Shown here: positions 57,901 to 64,000 of the stretch, in pieces
How positions within the stretch are numbered: the stretch's first letter is position 1
Layout: every line of letters begins with the position of its first letter
Origin: Klebsormidium nitens
Lineage: Eukaryota > Streptophyta > Klebsormidiophyceae > Klebsormidiales > Klebsormidiaceae
Direction: 5' to 3'
Assembly: GCA_000708835.1 (NCBI GenBank)
Contig: DF237125.1
Coordinates: 1-64,000 of the forward strand
Length of the DNA: 64,000 nucleotides
The notes under the pieces: generated by a model
What the model saw: only the letters and a program-made list of their open reading frames with translations
Told to the model about the DNA's origin: nothing
Databases searched by the model: none
Translations under genes and position numbers: made by a program

Positions 57901-58374
57901 AGCATTACGCAATTCTGCTGGGCGGTTGCCACGTGGCCGTTCGCGGCCGCGGCCGCGGTTATCTTAGACGCGGCCGCGATCGTCCTCCGGCTTGGCGTGC
58001 ATCCGGTGGTTGGGGGGAAGGTCGTTTCGCTGGACGCGTATGTTGCGGCGCGGGGCCTTATCGAGGAGCTGTTTGAGGCCGTTCCGCAGGCGATTCTGCA
58101 GAGCGCGCTGTATTTGCTCGGCAACTCCGCGGCGACTAACTATTACATCGACGACGCGATCTTCATCCCGTCGCTCGTATGGAGTCTGATGTCGCTTCTA
58201 AAGTGCCTTCTGGGCAAGTATAGGGACGCACTGGCCATAGGCAGTTTCGCCCCCAAAGCAGTGTGGCACGAGCTCAGGAACATGTGCCCCTTGTTTATCG
58301 ACCGTGCTGACGCGCGCGCACAGGAGGCGAACGCTGACGAAGGCGACTCGGAGCTGAAGGATTTATATCCTTGA
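54947..58374 (+). CDS. LRR ectodomain fused to multi-pass membrane domain (XKR-like)
   Basis: The start is the ATG at 54947, where MTTQGHLVALFWLTSLVLL begins a signal peptide. Exon 1 (54947-56707) holds about 19 leucine-rich repeats of 25-28 residues, consensus LPxxWGxxGxFPxLxxLxLxxNxIxA. Proposed exon 2 (56855-56974) encodes a Cys-containing linker (DCMPKGTRCDG). Exon 3 (57082-58374) encodes a second extracellular segment with cysteines, then about six to seven hydrophobic helices, including an LFEAVPQAILQSALYLLG segment like the PQ-x-ILQ motif of XK-related (XKR) lipid scramblases. The acidic C-terminal tail is short. All three exons are phase 0, total about 1,057 residues. The exon 2 donor (AAACAC|GTGTTT) is weak, so that junction is uncertain. 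Exon 3 is very GC-rich. XKR homology is an inference from one motif and topology; a generic LRR membrane receptor is the alternative. Confidence 0.75.
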
Positions 58375-59922
58375 TAGTCTTGCTTGACGGGCTGCTTACG
58401 AATTAGCGGGGGACGTAGTAAATTCAAGGGAGCCTGCATGATTGATGTGCGGTCGACAGAACACGGGAGATGATGCTTGACAGGAAAGTTGACCTATAAG
58501 ATTGCTGGCCTGGTACGAATGAGTGGTTCCAAGTTGAAAAGGCACGAATTGTAAGATGAACGGGGAACAGATGATTGTCGTTGTCAGTGTTGCATAATCC
58601 GATCCCATCCGATCGTTTCTAGTCCATTTTGTTGCGTGAGCAAGTCTTATTCCACACTCTTATCCTCTTCGATCCACATTGTGTTCTTTCTAGCGGATTT
58701 TTTGAGTATGGTGGTCTGTATACAACGTCCTTATTCTCCCGGTCCGATATCTAGCTGGTGCATGGACAATAATATTGGCCGCGCCGACTCTATCGATTGC
58801 AGGCTATCGTATTTTGTAGTATTTAGATTGCTTTAGGCACTGCGAGTAGACCGTCCATCTCAACGCAAGACTTTCTCGGCCTTACAACTACTTTGAATCT
58901 GAGTGTGGCTGTGTTTGTTGGACAAGGGAGTCGGCCGCCGCGCCTATCTGACCGTACTCGGGCCTGCGAGCGCTCTTGCATTTGCAATCGGATCGTTAGG
59001 AGCATTGGATATGATTTGAGGTGCAAGGTATCTCATTATTGGCAGGTACTGTAAATAACCGGGTTTACGTCCATGCAGATCGATTGATCTAGCTCAGTCA
59101 ACAATCTCTAATCGAGCTGACTCATTTGCGCTATATAACTGGCCGCACGTAAGAGCCGCGTAAAATGTCGCGGATCGAATAGATGCAGGCCTGCGACCGG
59201 GTCAGTTATTGCTCCAAATTGCTTTCAGATGAAAATCGTAAAGATGCACATGGCCCATGGTGGTGCATTAATATTAATCGATATTGGCCATTGGCTCTCG
59301 AATCCATCGATCACTAATAAACAAAGCGGTCAATGCTTTGTGATGACCAATCCCCCGCGGCAAGTCGATCATCATACTGCCAGCACTATGCAATCGGCAC
59401 CTAAGGAGTGAGTGACAGGTTGATTACACCACTGATAGATCGGACATACAATTAACTTCATATTTCCGCTCAGTCAAACGTGGGGACGGCCGGGCCGTTG
59501 ATAACACACAGTACTGGCGTGAGATTCGATGAATATCCAATCACGACATTTTCAGATTCGCGACTTACTTTGCAATCACCCTGATGGAAGTTTTATGTAC
59601 ACAGGCGGTCACTCGAAATCTTCTTTCTGATTGACTAGCCGAAGGTCTAATCTACAGTTTTGCTGAACGCCATATGCTCACTAAACAACTGCAACGAAAC
59701 TGGTAAGTCCCCAGCAATTACAAATCTAAGCAAGCACATATTATGCTTCCAGTTCAAACAACTTTGCCTGGCAGCGGTTGGCATGAGTATTGCATGATGC
59801 CCATCTAACTGAGCATTATTCAACGCACCCTACGCTAACTCTCCGCTGCCTTCCGATACACTCAATCGAAATGCAACGATGCGTGCACAGATGCAGGGGA
59901 AGCTTCAATGAGTTCCAATAAC
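58375..59922. other. Intergenic between convergent genes
   Basis: AT-richer sequence, no gene recognised. It contains the 3' flanks of the LRR membrane protein (plus) and the hydrolase (minus). Confidence 0.5.
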
Positions 59923-62900
59923 CTAGGCCAACTTAGCCATCCAGTCCAGTAGCGCTTTATTCGTCTCGGCGGGCGACTCGTCGTGCGGGCAGTGCCCGCT
60001 TTGCAAGCTCACTCTATCCGCTTTCGGATACAACTCCTGGATCCGGGCCGCTTTGCTCGGACCCATCCACGGGTCTAGGTCGCCCCACAATAACAGAAGC
60101 GGCATGCTTAACCGGGTTAGGAGCTTGTCTATGGTCGTTGACCCCGGACCGAGCATAACTTGCGTCACCAATCTGCATCAACAAGAGCAGTCTCAACAAA
60201 GGTATTCGAGCACGGAACAGGGAAAGTGACGGAAGATTTTGATAGAGGTCTTGAAGGCGTGAACAACCCTTCGAAGACTTTGCTCAAATAGCCGTTCACC
60301 CAGCGCAATATCCCCGGTTCGAAACTGATGCTTAGACCGTAAGACTGTCGTCGACTGCCGTGTACGGAGGAGACTCGCAAGAGGACTTTCAAAAGAGCAC
60401 AACATAAGAGCACAACATAAGCGGCAAGAACAACTCTGTAAACATACTTTTTGTTTGTTGAAGCGCTTCACTTAAAAGCACATCTGACGGCATCGACGAA
60501 ACGCTACAACCCGCTACAACCTTTGATTCAGGAATATATTTCAGATACTTGCCCTCTACGAACCCAGAATCCCCTTATCTTCCAGCGCAGACGGATTGGT
60601 CTTCAAACAACTCTCCCCTACGGATCCAATACTTCGTGCGCTCCTCAAGTGACACAAAACTCTACGACCGCTGCAAAGTAAATGTAACTCTCGCTTCCAA
60701 GAATCAGTGTTAAGCAACAGGTTAGAATTACTCTCGCTTCCAAAAATCAATGTTAAGCAATAGGTGCGAACTGCGCACCTGTAGTAGACCTCCGCGGCGT
60801 TCGGACCGTATGCAGGCTGGGTAATGGAGTCGACCAAGTAATCGTCTACGTTTGTCTTATCAATGTACACCTGTAAATACCATGAACATGAATGAGCTGT
60901 GGCCAATCCAGAACCTGTTCCGCTCATGAGTTAACTGGATCGCTACGTATGGTGTTTCAGAGCAAACCATTTTCGAGAATCAGCTCCTTGCTGCACTTTA
61001 ACAGAGAAGAATATGATACGGACGAGAGTGAACGTCTTTCAAACACATGAGGATATTCTGCACGATATCCACTGCAGACCCAGAGAATTCCTTCACATTT
61101 CAAAGGAGCAACGTAAGCCACCAGAGTCGAACGGCAACGTCGTAACAGGTCCAGCAAAGCACACTTTTTTTTTGGGAAACTTTGAACGAAGGCCTCACCG
61201 GTGCAGCAGGACAAACTTTCTCTGGGACAAACTTAGCAGCCGCCGAATTCGACCAGAGCTAACGACGAAAAGCCCGTACCTGCCGCAACACGCTTCTTAC
61301 ACGCGTCGGGAGGCGCGCCTGCTTAAACGCGGAGGGCAACATTTCCCTGCTGCTCTCCAGTCCTACGATTCTTAAACCTTCTCGAAATCTTGACTACACT
61401 ACCCCCCTAGCAGCGCTGAAGACAATCAGAACGAACCGAAACCAGCGTACCTGTTGCAACACGCTTTTCACGCGCGTCGGGAGGCGCGCCTGGTAAAACG
61501 CGAAGAGCAGCATCCCGCGCTGAGCGGCCTGTTTCACAGGAGCCGTCAGCCGATCCATCATCGTCTCCGGCTGCTGCGCGGACGCAAGATCGTCGACGTC
61601 CGCTTCGTCCAACTGCGGACAGAGAATTAATAAAATCTAACGATTGAGATAAAACAAATGATGACGGTCTCAATCAGGAAGAATAAGAGCCAGGAAAAAG
61701 AAGCTCCCGGAAAAAAGTAGAACCCTAACCCGACGAGTGACCCGCTCCGCACCCGTACCCACCTCTACACCCCGACCCTTAACCCAACCGTCCGCGGTTG
61801 GCGAGCTGCTTTCCCTGCCGCTTGATAACATGATTTAGGTCCTCAAAGGCATTCACTTTATGGAAAGTTTGTTGATACGGGTAACTTTTGGATTATTCCA
61901 TCGATCAAAATCGGCGAGACCCGTGCACGAAAGCAGGAACCCGGTATGCGCTCAACACCCGCAACAACACTGCCGGCCTCAACAGTAACCTCAGCCGACA
62001 TCAGGCGCCCCTCGCGCTACTCACTTCTCAGAGATTCATACTCATTTTCTTGCCGATCTGAGACAGGATTGAAACACTGCCAAACTCTTTGAGAATTTTA
62101 CGGCCAGGCCCTATATTGAAAAGAGTCAAGGGTTTAAGAGTCGCGTGGATCCAAAGACGTACGTCAACTTCGTCGGACGGAAGGAGTATCTGCATTGAAC
62201 TTAGGAAAAACTTTCGTGATTGCAATGTCCTGACAAGCTCTCTGCGCCGTTCAGAAACTGAAGATCAAGTCTCAAGCGCCGCCGCTCTACTACGCAAGTC
62301 TGACCACCCCAAGTAATTCACAGCGGCACGACTATATACGGAAAATTCTACAAACTAAGGTTTTCGTGCAATCACTGATCAAAAACATCCGGGCACACGC
62401 TCCAGATTCCTGTGCTGGTTTTGGGCTCTTTTCCCTGGCAACAACAAAAGGAAGGTTCGACGTCGTCGCAAAACAGCAAAAGAAGGGGCGCTTTTTTAGG
62501 GACACCGCCACCTCACAAAAATGACGTCACGCACCTCCTGGGCGACCTCGCTTCCGGCAACAACGGGCGGCTTCTCGTCCTTGTCAGCGAATTTGCCGGC
62601 CACGTTCAGGAGGACGAGCCCCTTAACCAGTTCCGGGTTCTTGGCCGCGGTCGACAGAACGGTGAAGCCTCCGATACTGCAGCCACGTGGCATGTATTCT
62701 CGCCCTGATTTTTGCGCTGCTTGACTTACGGATGTTCGGCTTGACTCACGAATGTTCAGGGAACGAGCTGTTGCGCGCACACAGGAGTCAAGTTTCTAAC
62801 AACCGAGATGTACGGCTACTGACCGCTTGAGAGTGAGAGACTGATTGCTTTCAGATTAACTAGAAGCTTTCATAGTGCTCAGAGATTCGTGCTGACCTGT

Positions 62901-63371
62901 TTCAAATGTCGCCAGCAAAAACCGCGACTAGCGAGGGGGGGGCAAACAGAACAGAGAATCCAGTTGCGCTTTGATTAATCGAAGAACGTCAGGTGCCGCG
63001 TAACCTGCTTCTTCTTTCCTGACGACTCTATCTGTTTCCAACGAAGTCGCTTAGTCAGCCAAACGGATAATACGCACTTCACGAAAAGACAACGAACTAA
63101 CCCACCCCGAGGGTCCTGTCCAACTCAATAACACTGAAAAGCAGAAGAGAAGAAGAGTTGAAAATCTGAGTGAGAAGAACGTGCCCCAAGAAGGTACCTG
63201 TTTCCAGCCAAGACAACCGGCCCCCCGCCCGCCTTTTCCCTGATGAAGTCCGCAACTTGATCCCGCCATAGCGCGGCGTTGTAATCAACCAGCGCCTTGT
63301 CGCTCCAGCCGAAACCCAGTAGGTCGAGTGCATAAACCTTGTGCTTTTTGGCTAGCTCGGGGATGTTGTAC
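59923..63371 (-). CDS. Alpha/beta hydrolase, plastid type (5' end missing)
   Basis: Five exons join in phase: 63198-63371, 62535-62676, 61451-61612, 60779-60870 and 59923-60172, giving 273 residues to the stop. The order is YALDLLGFGWSDKAL, the nucleophile elbow GNSIGG (Ser, split across an intron as AG|T), a lid region rich in Gln/Ala, YIDKTNVDDYLVDSI, LLLLWGDLDPWMG with the acidic catalytic residue, and GHCPHDESP with the catalytic His. This is the plant chloroplast hydrolase group that includes pheophytinase and At4g36530-like proteins. Substrate is unknown. The first exon found begins in phase 2 at RYNIPELAKK; the usual oxyanion HG motif and the transit peptide should be encoded upstream, probably beyond 64,000. 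Exon 61451-61612 has a decayed tandem copy of its 3' end. Confidence 0.87.
60687..60765. repeat. Two-unit 41-bp direct repeat in hydrolase intron
   Basis: CTCTCGCTTCCAAGAATCAG and the following GTTAAGCAACAGG recur about 41 bp later as CTCTCGCTTCCAAAAATCAA and GTTAAGCAATAGG. Confidence 0.65.
61275..61510 (-). repeat. Tandem copy of the 3' end of a hydrolase exon
   Basis: The last about 80 bases of exon 61451-61612 with its donor (forward CGTACCTGTTGCAACACG at 61446) recur at 61275 (CGTACCTGCCGCAACACG), including CGCGTCGGGAGGCGCGCCTG. The offset is about 171 bp. The copy is in the following intron and lacks the exon's first half. Confidence 0.8.
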
Positions 63372-64000
63372 CTGCAGAATCGGACCGGATTCCACTCAGA
63401 TTGCGGCTTATGATGGTTCAAAATGAACAGTTCCCCTTCAGATCGCAGCTTACAATGGTTCGACTTAGACATTCGACATGGTGGTTTCGCCAGACTGTAA
63501 TACGCACAAAAGATAAGATGAAAAAAGTCGGAGCGACATGTGAACTTGGTTTATAAAAGGGGCGCGCCCGTTGCAAACTCCATCTTTTGCAACGAACAGC
63601 CAAGCGACCGTACAACCAGACAAGCATCTTTACACTCGTTACTCCAACGACTAAGCATTGGTCAAACAGGATAAGAGCAAACAGGGTTCAGGCGTGCGGG
63701 TCAAGACCAAACCCTGTCTTAAAACTCCCTAGGGAGACCCGTCGCCTCCTCCCCGGCTTTCCACAAGGCGCCGAAATACCTCGACCGCAGAACCTGCTTC
63801 CATACGAAGCCAACCTTTGCAACATGGCAAAAATTGCTACTGATACAAAACAATACCTCCAAACCCTAGAACCCTAAAAACCTAAAACCCTAAAACCCTA
63901 AAACCCTAAAACCCTAAACCCTAAAACCCTAAAACCTCCGAACTAATGTCCACAGCCTTTCATGTCAAACCTATGGGCTCACCTCCAATGGAACGCGCTC
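63372..64000. other. Upstream of recognised hydrolase exons
   Basis: Probably an intron of the hydrolase gene or its promoter. It contains a short two-unit repeat (CAGATTGCGGCTTATGATGG and CAGATCGCAGCTTACAATGG near 63,400-63,460) and the telomere-like array. Confidence 0.4.
63861..63936. repeat. Interstitial telomere-like repeat
   Basis: About eight CCCTAAA-type units: five are CCCTAAAA, one CCCTAAA, and the outer ones are variant. On the other strand this reads TTTTAGGG with one TTTAGGG. Unique-looking sequence continues on both sides, so it is internal rather than a chromosome end within this window. Confidence 0.85.

Noticed and set aside
57432-58076. Arg-rich frame overlapping exon 3 of the LRR membrane gene
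   Set aside because: Shifted-frame shadow created by high GC content.
63861-64000. Chromosome end
   Set aside because: Non-telomeric sequence continues to the window edge after only about eight units.

Overview
The window looks like nuclear DNA of a green plant-lineage eukaryote, most likely a streptophyte (charophyte) alga of the Klebsormidium kind. The reasons are intron-rich genes with GT-AG splice sites, plant-type leucine-rich repeats, a plastid-type MurF (peptidoglycan) gene with a transit-peptide-like N-terminus, a SUMO E1 small subunit, an array of F-box genes, and (T)TTTAGGG-type telomere-like repeats at the right end. The species is inferred. All exon-intron models were assembled by eye from splice signals, reading phase and protein-family motifs.

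Layout. 1-3,100 has no recognisable gene but holds a non-autonomous piggyBac-like element (747-1862, TTAA-flanked). 3,123-4,124 (+) is a small secreted or GPI-type LRR protein. 4,125-8,123 is apparently gene-poor. 8,124-23,526 (-) is one 13-exon, 15.4-kb murF gene. Three of its exons are flanked by tandem copies, and its intron 7 is about 7.3 kb with a 1.7-kb internal tandem duplication. 24,145-25,626 (+) is a broken SAE1 copy. 26,938-27,992 (+) is the 3' part of an unrecognised gene, with an imperfect inverted repeat just upstream. 30,564-32,879 (-) encodes a Sel1-repeat/patatin phospholipase. 33,578-38,170 (+) is an intact six-exon SAE1. 39,185-51,514 is an F-box cluster: five minus-strand members (one truncated, one with an in-frame stop), one intact plus-strand member and two decayed plus-strand relatives. 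GC-rich islands lie between divergent pairs, and there is a 616-base N gap at 47,150-47,765. 54,947-58,374 (+) encodes an LRR ectodomain joined to a multi-pass membrane domain. 59,923-63,371 (-) is the 3' part of an alpha/beta hydrolase gene whose first exons lie outside the recognised region.

The genes are not an operon-like set. MurF fits chloroplast peptidoglycan synthesis and SAE1 the SUMO pathway. The F-box proteins would be SCF ubiquitin-ligase receptors, the two LRR proteins and the patatin suggest sensing or defence, and the hydrolase is probably plastidial. The strongest unusual signal is that exon-plus-splice-site segments are tandemly duplicated or triplicated (period about 130-205 bp) in three unrelated genes (murF, SAE1, hydrolase). 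In murF this leaves a second, phase-compatible copy of exon 12.
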